From: Pseudochelatococcus lubricantis
GTDB taxonomy: Bacteria > Pseudomonadota > Alphaproteobacteria > Rhizobiales > Beijerinckiaceae
NCBI RefSeq assembly: GCF_011762225.1
Contig: NZ_JAASQI010000006.1
Location: forward strand, 98,617-162,616
DNA length: 64,000 nt
Direction: 5' to 3'
Numbering within the stretch: position 1 is the first letter of the stretch; each line of letters begins with the position of its first letter. Of this stretch, positions 8,917-18,570 are shown in pieces. A model generated the notes under the pieces. It had not been told where the DNA came from. It did no database searches and was given only the letters and a program-made list of their open reading frames with translations. Made by a program: the position numbers and the translations under genes.

Positions 8917-10206
8917 ATGAACACCGGCAAAGGACTGTGCGGCCTGGTCGCCGCAGCCCTGCTGTGCGCGTTGGCGCCCGCCACGCTGCAGGCAGCACAG
9001 ACGACGATCCGCATGTGGACCTTCTTCAACCCTGAGGGGACCACCGTCAGGGAAAAAGCGCTGGCGAAGGTCATCGCGAATTTCGAGGCAAAGAACCCCG
9101 ACATCAGGGTCCGTACCGAACAGCAGGTCTGGGACCAGATGACGCAGAAATTCCTGGCTGCGAGCCGGGCGGGCAAGGCACCCGACGTGATCTGGGTGAA
9201 CTCGGACCTGCTCGGCACCGTGATTCAGGCGAATGCCCTGGCGGACATCAGCGGCGCCTTCACGCCTGAGGACATGAAGGACCTGGACAACGAACTCGTC
9301 CGCTCGGCCTCGGACGGAGGGAAGGTCTATGGCGTCGGGCAATCCTATATGATCTTCGGCCTGATCGCCCGGAACAAGTTCCTGCAGGAGGCGGGCGTCG
9401 ACCCGGAGGCGATCCGCACGTGGGACGACCTGGACGCGGCGGCGAAGAAACTGACCGTGGGATCCGGCAACGACGTCCGGCGCTGGGGCCTGTGCCAGGA
9501 TCTGGGCATGACCAAGATCGATCCGGGCATCCTGCTCGCGCATTTGCTGACGGGCGAGGGCGCGCCCGCATTCGACAAGACCGGACGCGCGCACTGGTCT
9601 GATGCGCGCGGCGTTGCCGGAATCCAGCGCACCGCCCGCCTGATCGAGGCCGGTTCGAGCCCGCGGGAGGGCCTGAACTGGACCAATGATGAGATGTATG
9701 ACCAGTTCTCCGCCGGGCGCTGCGCGATGATAACCGGCGCGAGCGTGCGCATCAGCGGCTTGCAGCAGGCGACGGGCGACGAGGACATCATCTTCATCCC
9801 CTATCCCTCGGATACGCCCGGCATGCCGTCGCGGCAGGCGATGAGCAACTGGACCACCTCCGTCTGGGAGGGCTCAAAGAACAAGGATGCCGCCGCGAAG
9901 CTCGTCGCCTCCATGGTCAGCCCCGAGGCTGACGAGGTGTGGGTAACGACGGGCGGCACGCTGCCCGCGCGCACCTCGACCGCGGCGGGGCTGACGGACT
10001 TTCTGGGCCAGAAATCGCACCGGTTCATGGCCGCCGCGACGGAGTACATCCGCACCAGCGGCTGGGTCCCGCCCTTCGGCGCGGATATCAGCGGCTACCG
10101 CGACGACATGAACCGGGCGATCCAGCAGGTTGTCATGAACGGAGCGGCTCCGGAGAAGGCGTTGCAGGAGGCCGAACAGGCCTACAATGCGCGCCACGGA
10201 TACTGA
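8917..10206 (+). CDS. CUT1 sugar ABC transporter substrate-binding protein
   Basis: Periplasmic solute-binding protein of extracellular family 1 (UgpB/MalE type), 429 residues. A signal peptide is clear (GLVAAALLCALAPATLQA, cleavage near residue 26). The mature part starts TTIRMWTFFNPEGTT and contains the usual hinge and lobe sequences, including KAPDVIWVNSDLLG and NWTTSVWEGSKNKDAAAKL. GGGAGGAG at 8903-8910 gives a strong ribosome site 6 bases before the ATG. The two permeases and an ATPase follow on the same strand, making a full importer. The ligand is unknown; the SMP-30-containing regulator suggests a sugar acid, lactone or oligosaccharide, which is inference. Confidence 0.94.
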   Translation: MNTGKGLCGLVAAALLCALAPATLQAAQTTIRMWTFFNPEGTTVREKALAKVIANFEAKNPDIRVRTEQQVWDQMTQKFLAASRAGKAPDVIWVNSDLLGTVIQANALADISGAFTPEDMKDLDNELVRSASDGGKVYGVGQSYMIFGLIARNKFLQEAGVDPEAIRTWDDLDAAAKKLTVGSGNDVRRWGLCQDLGMTKIDPGILLAHLLTGEGAPAFDKTGRAHWSDARGVAGIQRTARLIEAGSSPREGLNWTNDEMYDQFSAGRCAMITGASVRISGLQQATGDEDIIFIPYPSDTPGMPSRQAMSNWTTSVWEGSKNKDAAAKLVASMVSPEADEVWVTTGGTLPARTSTAAGLTDFLGQKSHRFMAAATEYIRTSGWVPPFGADISGYRDDMNRAIQQVVMNGAAPEKALQEAEQAYNARHGY

Positions 10207-10238
10207 TCCGGCCTTTCTGCCCATCTTTGGAAGACGCC

Positions 10239-11129
10239 ATGACGACAGGTGCTTATCCCGCCGCGAACCGGCGCCGGACCGACTACGGCATGCTTTATGT
10301 CGCGCCGACGGTGCTGCTGCTGATCCTGCTTCTCTACGGGCCGGCCGTTTCCGGCTTCTGGCAGAGCCTGTTCCGCCTCGACGGCGCCGACGCCGGCGCC
10401 TTCGTGGGGCTGGACGTCTACGGCAAGGTGCTGGCAGAACCTGGCTTCGGCAAGGTCGTGCTGTCCACCACGCTGTTCGTCGTCGGCTCGGTCATCGGCA
10501 CGGTCGGGCTCGGGCTCGCGATCGCGCTCTACGTCAACAGCCTGGAGGAGGCGACGGCGCGCATCCTCCAGATCGGGGTCATCATTCCCTGGGCGATCTC
10601 GTCCGTGGTGGGGGCGCTGCTGTTTCGCTGGTTCTACATGAGCGACCTGGGCCTGTTCCAGGGGATGCTGCGCGGGTTCGGCCTGCCTGCCTTCGACCCC
10701 ATGTCCACACAGGCGGGGGCGATGACGGCCCTGATCCTCTCCGCGGTATGGAAGAAGCTCGGCTTTGCGGTGATCCTGCTGCTTTCGGGATTGAAGGCCA
10801 TTCCGCATGACTATTATGAAGCCGCGCGAATCGATGGTGCCGGCGCTTTCGCGCGCTTTCGGGAGATCACCGTGCCGATGCTGACCGGACCGCTGCTGAT
10901 CAGCTCTGTCGTGCTCGGCATCGCCGATCTGAACACGGTCGAGCTGCCGTTGATCGTGACGGGAGGAGGGCCGCTCGACAGCACGACCACGGTGGCGCTG
11001 TCCATTTATCAGAAGGCATTCAGCCAGTACGATCTCCAGCGCGCGATCACGCTTGCCATCATCACCTTTCTCGTGAACATCGTCCTCGTCGGGCTCTACG
11101 TCCGCAGCGTCCGGGGACAGAGCGAATGA
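10239..11129 (+). CDS. CUT1 sugar ABC transporter permease (MalF/UgpA-like)
   Basis: Inner-membrane permease, 296 residues, with about six transmembrane segments. The cytoplasmic EAA loop that docks on the ATPase is clear: DYYEAARIDGAGAFARFREI. The ATG at 10239 follows the binding-protein stop by 32 bp; the long in-frame upstream extension overlaps the previous gene and is rejected. The stop overlaps the next permease start by 4 bases, which indicates translational coupling. Pairs with the gene at 11126 to form the membrane channel. Confidence 0.93.
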   Translation: MTTGAYPAANRRRTDYGMLYVAPTVLLLILLLYGPAVSGFWQSLFRLDGADAGAFVGLDVYGKVLAEPGFGKVVLSTTLFVVGSVIGTVGLGLAIALYVNSLEEATARILQIGVIIPWAISSVVGALLFRWFYMSDLGLFQGMLRGFGLPAFDPMSTQAGAMTALILSAVWKKLGFAVILLLSGLKAIPHDYYEAARIDGAGAFARFREITVPMLTGPLLISSVVLGIADLNTVELPLIVTGGGPLDSTTTVALSIYQKAFSQYDLQRAITLAIITFLVNIVLVGLYVRSVRGQSE

Positions 11130-11971
11130 GTGCCGCCATGTCCCGCAAGCTTCGTTCCCGGCTGTCGCTGATTGCGTTTTCGGCCTTCATCCTGATCTTC
11201 AATCTCGGCCCCATCCTGTGGGGCATCCTCGGGTCGCTGCGCCCGCGCGAGGAGATCATGCGCTTCCCCCCGCAGCCGCTGCCGTCGAGCCTGAGTCTGG
11301 AGCATTACGCCGCGATCGCGGAAAGCGGGTTCCTCGGCGCGGCACGCAACAGCCTGATCTACGCGGCCATCACCGTGGTCGTGGCGCTGGTCGCGGGCAG
11401 CATCGCGGCCTACGCGCTGGACCGGCTGCGCTTCGCGGGCAAGGCAGTCGTGATGTTCCTCGTGATCGCCGGCATTCCGCTCGCCAGCGGCGCCGCGGCG
11501 CTGATCGTCCCCAGCTACCTCTATATGACGTCTCTCGGGCTGAGCGATACGCCGTGGGTGCTGCCGCTGGTCTATATCGCCTATAACCTGCCCACGGCGG
11601 TCTGGGTGCTGAAGGGCGCGCTAGGCGGTCTCTCGCGCGAACTCGACGAGGCAGCCGCGATCGACGGGGCAGGGCGCCTGCGCACCCTGTTCGAGATACT
11701 GCTGCCGCTCTGCAAGCCAGCCATCGGTGCCGCCGCCCTGTTCTGTTTCGTCGGGGCCTGGAACGAATTCGTCGCGGGTTCGGTGCTGGTCGACAATCCG
11801 GATTTGCGGCCGGTGCAGGTCTCGATCTACCAGAACATGGGATATTTCGGTCGCGACTGGGGGCCGCTGCTGGCCGCGGCGACCCTCGCCATCCTGCCGA
11901 TCATCGCCGCCTTCCTGGTCTTCGGCCGCCTGCTGATCGCGGGGCTGACGAAGGGTGCGGTCAAGGGCTGA
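11126..11971 (+). CDS. CUT1 sugar ABC transporter permease (MalG/UgpE-like)
   Basis: Second membrane subunit of the importer, 281 residues, starting inside the stop of the previous gene (ATGA overlap). It has an N-terminal transmembrane helix, the MalG-type sequence LGPILWGILGSLRPREE, and the EAA loop LDEAAAIDGAGRLRTLFEIL followed by PLCKPA. C-terminal helices end in FGRLLIAGLTKGAVKG, the typical MalG tail. The ATPase gene starts 34 bp later. Confidence 0.93.
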   Translation: MSAAMSRKLRSRLSLIAFSAFILIFNLGPILWGILGSLRPREEIMRFPPQPLPSSLSLEHYAAIAESGFLGAARNSLIYAAITVVVALVAGSIAAYALDRLRFAGKAVVMFLVIAGIPLASGAAALIVPSYLYMTSLGLSDTPWVLPLVYIAYNLPTAVWVLKGALGGLSRELDEAAAIDGAGRLRTLFEILLPLCKPAIGAAALFCFVGAWNEFVAGSVLVDNPDLRPVQVSIYQNMGYFGRDWGPLLAAATLAILPIIAAFLVFGRLLIAGLTKGAVKG

Positions 11972-12005
11972 GCCCGTCCCTGAAAGTGCCGTGGGAGGAA
12001 CTGAC

Positions 12006-13061
12006 ATGGCCCATATCTCCTTCGAGAACGTCTCGAAATCCTATAGTACGCTGAACGTGATCAGGGATATCAATCTCGACATCCACGACGGCGAGATGCT
12101 GATCCTCGTCGGGCCGTCGGGCTGCGGAAAGTCGACCCTGCTGCGAATGATCGCGGGGCTGGAGAGCGTGTCCTCGGGCGCGATCCGCATCGACGACCGC
12201 GTGGTGAACGACCTCGATCCGCGCGACCGCGACATCGCCATGGTGTTCCAGAGCTACGCGCTCTATCCGCACAAGACCGTGCTTGAGAACATTACCTTTG
12301 GCCTGAGAATGCGCCGGATGGCGGGTGACGAGATTCTGCGCCGCGCGAAACAGGCCAGCATGGCGCTTGGCCTCGATGCCTATCTCGACCGGTATCCCCG
12401 CCAGCTCTCGGGTGGGCAGCGCCAGCGCGTCGCGATGGGCCGGGCGCTGGTGCGCGAACCGAAGGCCTTCCTGTTCGACGAGCCGCTCTCCAACCTGGAT
12501 GCCCAGCTGCGCGTGCAGATGCGCATGGAGATTCGCGCGCTTCAGCAGAAGCTCGGGGTAACCTCGGTCTACGTCACTCACGACCAGATCGAGGCGATGA
12601 CGATGGGCGACAAGATCGCCGTGATGAACCGGGGAGGCATCGAACAGATCGGCACGCCGCTCGATATCTATGACCGTCCGGCGAACGAATTCGTTGCCAC
12701 GTTCATTGGATCGCCGATGATCAATCTGCTGGACGCCGAGGTCCGCGGCGACGGGCGCAGCGCCGTGACACCCGGGGGCCTCGTGCTTCCGACCGGCACG
12801 GCCGCGCTGTCGCCGGGCGAAAAGGTCAGGATCGGCATAAGGCCCGAGCACGTCCGGCTGGGAGACGACGGCGCCCCTGGCATCGTCGAGGCGGTCGAGC
12901 AGACGGGGCTCGACACGCTCGTGCTGGTGCGGACGTCCGGCACGGCGATGCGGGTGCTCATCCGCGAACGACGCTATATGGAGCGGGGGCAGAAGGTTTT
13001 GCTGTCGCTCCCGCCCGCCGACATGCATGTTTTCTCGTCCGACACCGGCGCGCGACGCTGA
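12006..13061 (+). CDS. CUT1 sugar ABC transporter ATP-binding protein (MalK/UgpC-like)
   Basis: Cytoplasmic ATPase that powers the importer, 351 residues. Walker A is GPSGCGKST, the signature is LSGGQRQR, Walker B is [11 protein letters not shown], and the switch His lies in [14 protein letters not shown]-terminal TOBE/MalK regulatory region follows ([22 protein letters not shown]). The ATG at 12006 has GGGAGGAA at 11993-12000; a longer frame would overlap the permease. Last gene of the operon. A strong hairpin follows at 13127. Confidence 0.95.
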   Translation: MAHISFENVSKSYSTLNVIRDINLDIHDGEMLILVGPSGCGKSTLLRMIAGLESVSSGAIRIDDRVVNDLDPRDRDIAMVFQSYALYPHKTVLENITFGLRMRRMAGDEILRRAKQASMALGLDAYLDRYPRQLSGGQRQRVAMGRALVREPKAFLFDEPLSNLDAQLRVQMRMEIRALQQKLGVTSVYVTHDQIEAMTMGDKIAVMNRGGIEQIGTPLDIYDRPANEFVATFIGSPMINLLDAEVRGDGRSAVTPGGLVLPTGTAALSPGEKVRIGIRPEHVRLGDDGAPGIVEAVEQTGLDTLVLVRTSGTAMRVLIRERRYMERGQKVLLSLPPADMHVFSSDTGARR

Positions 13062-13554
13062 CCGGGGCCTCTCGCTCCGGGGTGCGGATGAGGAACGACT
13101 CAACATGCATGCAACACCCTGCCATTCGCCGCCGCCACGGATGGCGGCGGCGATCACGAGCGACGAGGCGTGGCCCTGTCCCGAGTTTGTACAATAGACT
13201 GATATATAAAGGAAAAGATTGTTTTCCCGGGGCCCGTGGCTGTGGCGGGATGACGGTGACGGCTTCGTCGGGCGGTGACGGCCTCCGCCCGGCGGCCCGC
13301 GCCGCCACCTCGCTCGCCGTCCGCCCTTCGAGCCATCCGGGTGCTTCGGGGCCTTCAACAACGGCTTGCGGAACATCTATGGATATTGTTGGCCGCGAGT
13401 GCGGCAAATAACGAATAAGTCGATTGCGTCAATGGCCCTACCATTACGGTGCCTGCGCCGGTATCCCATGGCAGGACACCGCGTCGCGCCACTGACATCC
13501 CCATCGACCGGGACGCCGCTTTTCGGCACGGCTGCACAGAAATCCGGAGGTCCC
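13062..13554. other. intergenic region between sugar operon and FUSC gene
   Basis: About 490 bp with no convincing gene; short reading frames here lack ribosome sites and look like antisense or random frames. It holds one strong hairpin (13127-13152) and an AT-rich patch near 13190-13225 that could contain the promoter of the following gene, although no clean -35/-10 pair was found. Confidence 0.6.
13127..13152 (+). terminator. hairpin after the sugar importer operon
   Basis: Perfect 11-base stem (cgccgccgcca, 13127-13137; mirror at 13142-13152) with a 4-base loop, 66 bp after the ATPase stop. There is no T tract, so it may mark mRNA 3' ends rather than act as a classical intrinsic terminator. 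Confidence 0.45.
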
Positions 13555-15456
13555 GTGGGCGATTACTCTCATCAGATGAAGAGCCGCGTCAGGCGGCTTC
13601 TTCATTATGCCGAAAGCTCCCGGCGTACGAAACTGGGTATCGGGGCCATCGTGCGCCGGGCGGCGCGCTGGCTTGAACTGCGCTCGTTCGGGCTGACGCC
13701 GGAACATTTCACGGGGGCGGAAGGGCTGCGCGCCGCGCTTGCGGTCGCCTTTCCGCTCATCCTGATCATCGGAAGCAGGCAATACGAATTCGGCTGGGCG
13801 GTCTTCGCGGCATTCTGGACCTGTCTTTGCGACAATGCCGGGCCGGACCGTCTCCGCCGTTTCCTTCTGGCGGTTTTCGTCTGCGCGGGAGCGGCGATTG
13901 CCTTCGTCGGCTCGTGGGTGGGGTCGTTCGGCACGCCGGAGGCGCTCGCCACCGGCCCGCTGCTGGTTTTTCTGTCGGCGCTGCTGCCTTACCGGCTGGC
14001 GCAGGCGGGGACGCTTTCCGTGCTGCTCGGTGTGGTCGGCGTGGTCGCCATCGGCTTTCCGCTGCCGTTCGAGGGTGCGGCGAAGCTTGCGCTTTCCTTC
14101 CTTCTGGGGAGCGCGTGGGCGTACCTCCTCATCAATGTGCTGTGGCGCATCGACGCCTGGCTGCCGGTGCGGAAAATGACATCCGCGGTGTTTTCCCGTT
14201 TGTCGGACATGATCGCCGAAATGGTCGCGACGCGGGACGGCAGCCATCCGGATGCCATCTGGCACCCCGGACATGCGGAGCACCGCCGGTCGGTGCGCAT
14301 CGGCCTTGAGCGTCTGCGCCAGCTCCTGTCGCGCTACAAGGGCGAGCCGGATGAGGTGTTGCGCCCCTTCCTGCTTTTTCAGGACGCGGCGGAAACATTG
14401 TTCAGCGCCGCTATCGCGCTGGAGCATGATTTCGTCGTCAGGGAAGGCCCGGCGAACGAACGGGTGGTGGCGGCACGTGCCATGCTGCATGCGGTCGTCA
14501 CCTGCCAGATGGCTATCGATGGCGGCGAGCGGGGACAGGCCAGTCTTCGGCGCCAGATCGGGCGACTTCAGCGCAGCCGCTCCGTCATGTCGGGACAGCT
14601 CCCGATCGGCTGCCTGATCGCGGCGGAACAGGCCCTGCGGCTGCTGGTGAACGATCCGGAAACCGAAAGAAGCGCTTCCGGGGCGCCTCTTCCAGAACTG
14701 CCCGAGGCCGCGAAAACCGGATTGAAATCCGCGCTGCAGCAGGCGTTGAGGCAGGCGTCGGGCGTCGTGGCCGTCTACTATGTCGCGACGGTGTTCCGGT
14801 TCGGTTATCCCTACTGGGCGACGATGGCGGTGATCGTCGTCATGCAGGGCGCGGCGCGCATGACGTGGACACGCGCGCTGGAGCGCATATTCGGAAGCCT
14901 GCTCGGCGGTGCGGCGGCGCTGTCGTTCCTGCTCCTCGTCACCCATCCCTATGCGCTCGCGGCGCTGGCGGTGCCTCTCGCGGGCGTATCGATAGCGCTG
15001 CGGAGCGTCAACTATACCGTCTTCGTCCTGTTCCTCACCATGCTGTTCGTCATCGTGACGGAACTGCTCCAGCCCGGCGTCGGCATCGCTTCGGCCCGCA
15101 TTCTCGATAATACGGTCGGCAGCCTGGCGGCTTTGCTTGCCGCGCTGCTGCTCTGGCCGAAATTCGACCCGCCCCTCGCCACGATGATCGGCGACGGGAT
15201 GCAGACCAACCGCGACTACATCGACGCGGTCACGTCGGGACGGGACGAGACGGCCATCTACGCGGCACGCCGCCGCGCGGGTCTGGCAAGCACGACCGCC
15301 GAGGTGGCCCTGCATGACCTCGGCGGCCTGCCGCGCCGCTGGCAGAGATTGTCGAACGAGGATGCGGCCGCGCTTCGCAAGCTCAGGCTGCTCGCCGGGG
15401 AAGCCGCCGCCGCCTGGCACCGCCGTCTGGCCGCGGAAGAACGCAGTGGCGCGTGA
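13555..15456 (+). CDS. FUSC-family (AaeB/YccS-like) membrane transporter
   Basis: Fusaric-acid-resistance/aromatic-acid-exporter superfamily protein, 633 residues from a GTG at 13555 that has GGAGG at 13546-13550. The layout is the family one: an N-terminal bundle of transmembrane helices (LRAALAVAFPLILIIGSRQYEFGWAVF to LLINVLWRID), a large cytoplasmic middle region, and a second bundle (VAVYYVATVFRFGYPYWATM, LFLTMLFVIVTELLQPG). The motif PYWATMAVIVVMQ resembles the FUSC_2 signature. Such proteins export aromatic carboxylic acids or similar weak acids; the substrate is not known here. It ends 4 bp before the convergent phosphatase gene. An earlier in-frame ATG at 13366 has no ribosome site. 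Confidence 0.85.
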   Translation: MGDYSHQMKSRVRRLLHYAESSRRTKLGIGAIVRRAARWLELRSFGLTPEHFTGAEGLRAALAVAFPLILIIGSRQYEFGWAVFAAFWTCLCDNAGPDRLRRFLLAVFVCAGAAIAFVGSWVGSFGTPEALATGPLLVFLSALLPYRLAQAGTLSVLLGVVGVVAIGFPLPFEGAAKLALSFLLGSAWAYLLINVLWRIDAWLPVRKMTSAVFSRLSDMIAEMVATRDGSHPDAIWHPGHAEHRRSVRIGLERLRQLLSRYKGEPDEVLRPFLLFQDAAETLFSAAIALEHDFVVREGPANERVVAARAMLHAVVTCQMAIDGGERGQASLRRQIGRLQRSRSVMSGQLPIGCLIAAEQALRLLVNDPETERSASGAPLPELPEAAKTGLKSALQQALRQASGVVAVYYVATVFRFGYPYWATMAVIVVMQGAARMTWTRALERIFGSLLGGAAALSFLLLVTHPYALAALAVPLAGVSIALRSVNYTVFVLFLTMLFVIVTELLQPGVGIASARILDNTVGSLAALLAALLLWPKFDPPLATMIGDGMQTNRDYIDAVTSGRDETAIYAARRRAGLASTTAEVALHDLGGLPRRWQRLSNEDAAALRKLRLLAGEAAAAWHRRLAAEERSGA

Positions 15457-15460
15457 GGCA

Positions 15461-16198
15461 TCAGCGTTTCGGGCGCCGCATCCCGGCCGAGAGTTCGGAG
15501 GCGGCTGCCCACAACTCGCCGAAATCGTTGATCAGACGGTCTGGCGACAGCGCGGCGACGGGAATGTCCGAGTAGCCGAAGGGAACGGCGATTACGGGCA
15601 TGCCGGCCGCGCGGGCGGTGGCGATGTCCGTGCGGGAATCGCCCACCATCAGCGCGCGGCGCGGGTCCGCCCCCGCGCGTTCGATTGTCAACGTCAGGTG
15701 GCGCGGGTCCGGCTTGCGATAGGCAAAGGTGTCGTACCCGCAGATAGCCGCGAACCGGTCGCCGATACCGAGCAGGTCGAGCAGCTTGCGGGCCTGGTCT
15801 TCGGCCTTGTTGGTGCACACTGCCAGCAGCCAGCCTTCCGCCCGGAAACGGTCGAGCGCCTCCGGAACGCCAGGAAAGAGCCGCGTGTCCCGCTTGAGAT
15901 TCCGGCCGTAGAAGCCGAGGAAGCGCTGGAACCGCGTTTCCAGAAGGTCTGCCGGGCTGCCGAAAACGCCGGCCTCCCGGAAACCGCGCTCGACCATGGA
16001 CCGCGTTCCGGAGCCGAGCAGGCGTCTCGCCCTCTCGGACACGAGCGGCGGCAGGCCCTCTGCCTGCAGCGTGGCGTTCAGCGCGGCGATCAGGTCGGGC
16101 GCGGTATCGGCGAGCGTGCCGTCGAGATCGAAGACGACGATCGGACGCGCGCTGTCAGACACGATACCGGTAAACCGGATGGAAAGGCTCGCCGGCAT
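15461..16198 (-). CDS. gph: HAD-family phosphoglycolate phosphatase-like enzyme
   Basis: Cytoplasmic HAD hydrolase of 245 residues, the usual size of Gph. HAD motif I is VVFDLDGTLADT (nucleophile Asp and acid Asp), motif II VCTNKAEDQ, the motif III Lys is in YRKPDPRHL, and motif IV is MVGDSRTDIATARAAG. The cap sits between motifs I and II, as in the phosphoglycolate/beta-phosphoglucomutase subclass. In that family it clears 2-phosphoglycolate to glycolate and phosphate. AAGGAG lies 8 bases upstream of the ATG. The assignment to phosphoglycolate rather than a related phosphate ester rests on overall resemblance. Confidence 0.85.
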   Translation of the reverse strand: MPASLSIRFTGIVSDSARPIVVFDLDGTLADTAPDLIAALNATLQAEGLPPLVSERARRLLGSGTRSMVERGFREAGVFGSPADLLETRFQRFLGFYGRNLKRDTRLFPGVPEALDRFRAEGWLLAVCTNKAEDQARKLLDLLGIGDRFAAICGYDTFAYRKPDPRHLTLTIERAGADPRRALMVGDSRTDIATARAAGMPVIAVPFGYSDIPVAALSPDRLINDFGELWAAASELSAGMRRPKR

Positions 16199-16220
16199 GG
16201 TTCCGCTCCTTCTTCGTCGA

Positions 16221-16258
16221 TCGTCCCATGAGTGACTCGTCCCATGAGTGACTCGTCC
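16221..16258. repeat. short tandem direct repeat
   Basis: The 16-base unit tcgtcccatgagtgac occurs at 16221-16236 and 16237-16252, followed by six bases of a third copy. It lies just upstream of the phosphatase gene and could be a slippage product or a pair of regulator half-sites. Confidence 0.6.
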
Positions 16259-16286
16259 TTTGGCTGACGGCCCGGTCCGGCTGCGT

Positions 16287-16751
16287 TCAGTGCCGTGAGA
16301 AACGCTTGCGTTCCGACGGACCGAACAGGATCACGTCGTAGGGCGCCGCCGTGTCGGAGACCTCCATGCCCGGCGAACCGGCTGGCATGCCGGGAACGGC
16401 GAACCCCGTCGCCGCAGGGCGTTCACGCAGCAGGCGCCGTATGTCCCCGGCCGGCACGTGCCCCTCGATGATGTATCCGTCGATGACCGCCGTATGGCAG
16501 GAGTAGAGGTCTTCGGGCACGCCGAACTGCGCCTTGACCGGCGTCGGGTCGTCCCGGAGCCGTTCGTTCACTGTAAAGCCCGCCAGACGCATATGCTCGA
16601 TCCATCCTCCGCAGCAGCCGCAGTCCGGGGAGCGGAAGACGTCGACCGCCGGCGGCGCGGCCAGTGCGAAAAATGCAAGGCCACAGGCAATCGGGACGGC
16701 AAGATTGATCGACACGACGCCGAGCAGCACGCGGCGGGTGAGTTTGCCCAT
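16287..16751 (-). CDS. DUF411 putative metal-binding periplasmic protein
   Basis: A 154-residue protein with an N-terminal membrane anchor or signal (VLLGVVSINLAVPIACGLAFFALA) and then the DUF411 core. The core begins VDVFRSPDCGCCGGWIEHM, with a CxCC metal-thiol motif, and continues to YSCHTAVIDGYIIEGHVPA. Members are often found near copper-handling genes and are thought to bind metal, but no copper gene is adjacent here. It is on the same strand as the AspT carrier and follows it by 75 bp, with a hairpin between. GGAG precedes the ATG. Confidence 0.85.
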   Translation of the reverse strand: MGKLTRRVLLGVVSINLAVPIACGLAFFALAAPPAVDVFRSPDCGCCGGWIEHMRLAGFTVNERLRDDPTPVKAQFGVPEDLYSCHTAVIDGYIIEGHVPAGDIRRLLRERPAATGFAVPGMPAGSPGMEVSDTAAPYDVILFGPSERKRFSRH

Positions 16752-16783
16752 GGGTGATCTCCTCTTTCGTTTCCATGGCCGGG

Positions 16784-16810
16784 CCTCGCCACGGCGCGGC
16801 CATGGCGAGG
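16784..16810 (-). terminator. hairpin between AspT and DUF411 genes
   Basis: Eight-base perfect arms cctcgcca (16784-16791) and tggcgagg (16803-16810) just after the AspT stop on the minus strand. No T tract, so it may be an attenuator or a processing site rather than a full terminator. Confidence 0.35.
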
Positions 16811-16826
16811 TTCGCGGAGATGTTCG

Positions 16827-18506
16827 TCAGAAGACATTCATGACGACGATCGTCAGCAGTGCCATTACCAGACGCGAGACGGCGTAGCCCGTCGCATAGC
16901 CGATGACCGGCACGTTGCTCTTCGCCTCCTGCTGGAGGGCGCCGAGGGCGGCGGTCGTGGAGCGCGCGCCTGCGCAGGCGCCGAGCATGATCGCGGGGTG
17001 GAACTTGAACACGTAGTGTCCAAGCAGCAAGCCCACGACGAGCGGCATCAGCGTCACCAGCGTGCCGGCGAAGAACAGCGTCAACCCGTATTGCTGGATG
17101 CCGCCCACGAAACCGAGCGCCGCGTTGAGGCCGATGCAGGCGATGAAGCCGTTGAGGCCGACGTTGTTGAACACCCAGATGGCAGGACCGGGAATGAAGC
17201 CGAAGGTGCGCATGGTCGAGCGCAGATAGCCGCAGATGATGCCCGCCACGATGGCGCCGACGGCGGTGCCGAGCGACAGCGGAATGCCTCCGATATGGAT
17301 CGTGATCGCGCCGATCAGGCTGCCGACCACGATGCCGAAAGCCATGAAGGCCATGTCGGAACGCTCCACCGGACGGTCGGCGTACCCCATTTCCTTGGCG
17401 ATCTTGGCGACGTCCGCCTTGGCGCCGAGGATGGTCAGCACGTCGCCGCGGTGGACTTCCATCTCCTCCCGCATCGGCATCACGGTGTCGGAGCGGGTCA
17501 GCTTGAGCAGGAACACGCCGCGGCCCGGCTCGCCGAACAGGGTGCGGATGACCTCGCCGAGCGTCCTGTTGGCGTAGGCCTTGTTGGTGACGACGAGATC
17601 GAGCTGTTCGGTGGAGAAGTCGAGCAGCGCGACGTCCTTGAGTTCCGGCCCGAAATCGTCCCGGTAGGCCAGCAAGGCGCCGAGACCGCCGGAGACGGCC
17701 AGAATGGCCCCTTCGGTCAGCACGGTATCGCGCGTGCACTCCACGATCGCCTCATCCCGGCCCGCGCGCATACGGCGGATGAAGATCTCGTTGTTGAACA
17801 TCTTTTCGACCTGCTCGACGGTCTTGCCCAGAAGCGCGCTGTTGGCGAGCTGCAGGGCGCGGGCGGAGTATTCGCGATAGGCCGTCGTGCCGATCCTGGC
17901 GCCGCCGTTGGCGCGCTCGTAATCCGCGCTGACCTTGGCGAGATCGAAGCCGAGCAGCCTCGGCGCGATGTTGGCCAGCAGCACGGCCGAGCCGATGGTG
18001 CCGAAAGGATAGGTCACCGCGTAGGCGACCGGCAACAACGCCAGGGACGCTCTCAGGTCCGCCTCCGCAAGGCCGGACTGGTTCATCAGATCCGCGGCGA
18101 CGCCGAGCACGGTTGAGTTGGTATAGCCGCCCGACAGCAGACCCGCCGTGAGCGCGGCATTGTAGCCGAGGAGCTTGCCGAGCACGATCGCGGTCGCAGT
18201 ACCGACGAGGCAAAGAATGATCGCGAAAACGACCTGAGGCAAGCCATCGCTTTTCATGGCACGGATGAACTGCGGGCCAACCGCGTAACCGACCGCGAAC
18301 AGGAACATCGCGAAGAAGGTGGACTGGAGCACGGTCGGCAGCGTGATGCCGATCTGCCCGACCAGCAGCCCCGCCAGCAGCGTGCTTGTGACGACACCAA
18401 GGCTGAACTTGCCGAGACGGACGTTTCCGAACATGAAGCCGATGCCGATCGTCAGGAAGAGCGCAATCTCCGGGTACTTTTGGATGGTTGTGACGAAGTA
18501 ACTCAT
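16827..18506 (-). CDS. aspT: AspT-family aspartate/alanine-type (dicarboxylate) exchanger
   Basis: Inner-membrane carrier of 559 residues. The start MSYFVTTIQKYPEIALFLTI is chosen because AAGGA lies 7 bases upstream; the longer frame is unsupported. The two hydrophobic halves, each about five helices, contain the family repeats YTNSTVLGVAADLMNQSG and GLNAALGFVGGIQQYG. Between them are two TrkA-C/RCK_C domains (about residues 190-360), for example GRDEAIVECTRDTVLTEGA. Known AspT-family members exchange aspartate for alanine or export succinate (Corynebacterium SucE). It lies 64 bp after the malic enzyme gene, so it probably moves a C4 or amino acid linked to malate metabolism under DctBD control. 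The exact substrate is inference. Confidence 0.88.
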   Translation of the reverse strand: MSYFVTTIQKYPEIALFLTIGIGFMFGNVRLGKFSLGVVTSTLLAGLLVGQIGITLPTVLQSTFFAMFLFAVGYAVGPQFIRAMKSDGLPQVVFAIILCLVGTATAIVLGKLLGYNAALTAGLLSGGYTNSTVLGVAADLMNQSGLAEADLRASLALLPVAYAVTYPFGTIGSAVLLANIAPRLLGFDLAKVSADYERANGGARIGTTAYREYSARALQLANSALLGKTVEQVEKMFNNEIFIRRMRAGRDEAIVECTRDTVLTEGAILAVSGGLGALLAYRDDFGPELKDVALLDFSTEQLDLVVTNKAYANRTLGEVIRTLFGEPGRGVFLLKLTRSDTVMPMREEMEVHRGDVLTILGAKADVAKIAKEMGYADRPVERSDMAFMAFGIVVGSLIGAITIHIGGIPLSLGTAVGAIVAGIICGYLRSTMRTFGFIPGPAIWVFNNVGLNGFIACIGLNAALGFVGGIQQYGLTLFFAGTLVTLMPLVVGLLLGHYVFKFHPAIMLGACAGARSTTAALGALQQEAKSNVPVIGYATGYAVSRLVMALLTIVVMNVF

Positions 18507-18570
18507 GACGGATCCTTCGGAATGCCCGGCCGAGACGGTTCGTATTGTCTCGACCGGACGAAGAAGACGC

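Noticed and set aside
11961..15420. long minus-strand frames opposite the ABC ATPase and FUSC genes (471 and 658 residues)
   Set aside because: Arg/His-rich antisense shadows typical of GC-rich DNA; the plus-strand frames have Walker motifs and membrane segments.
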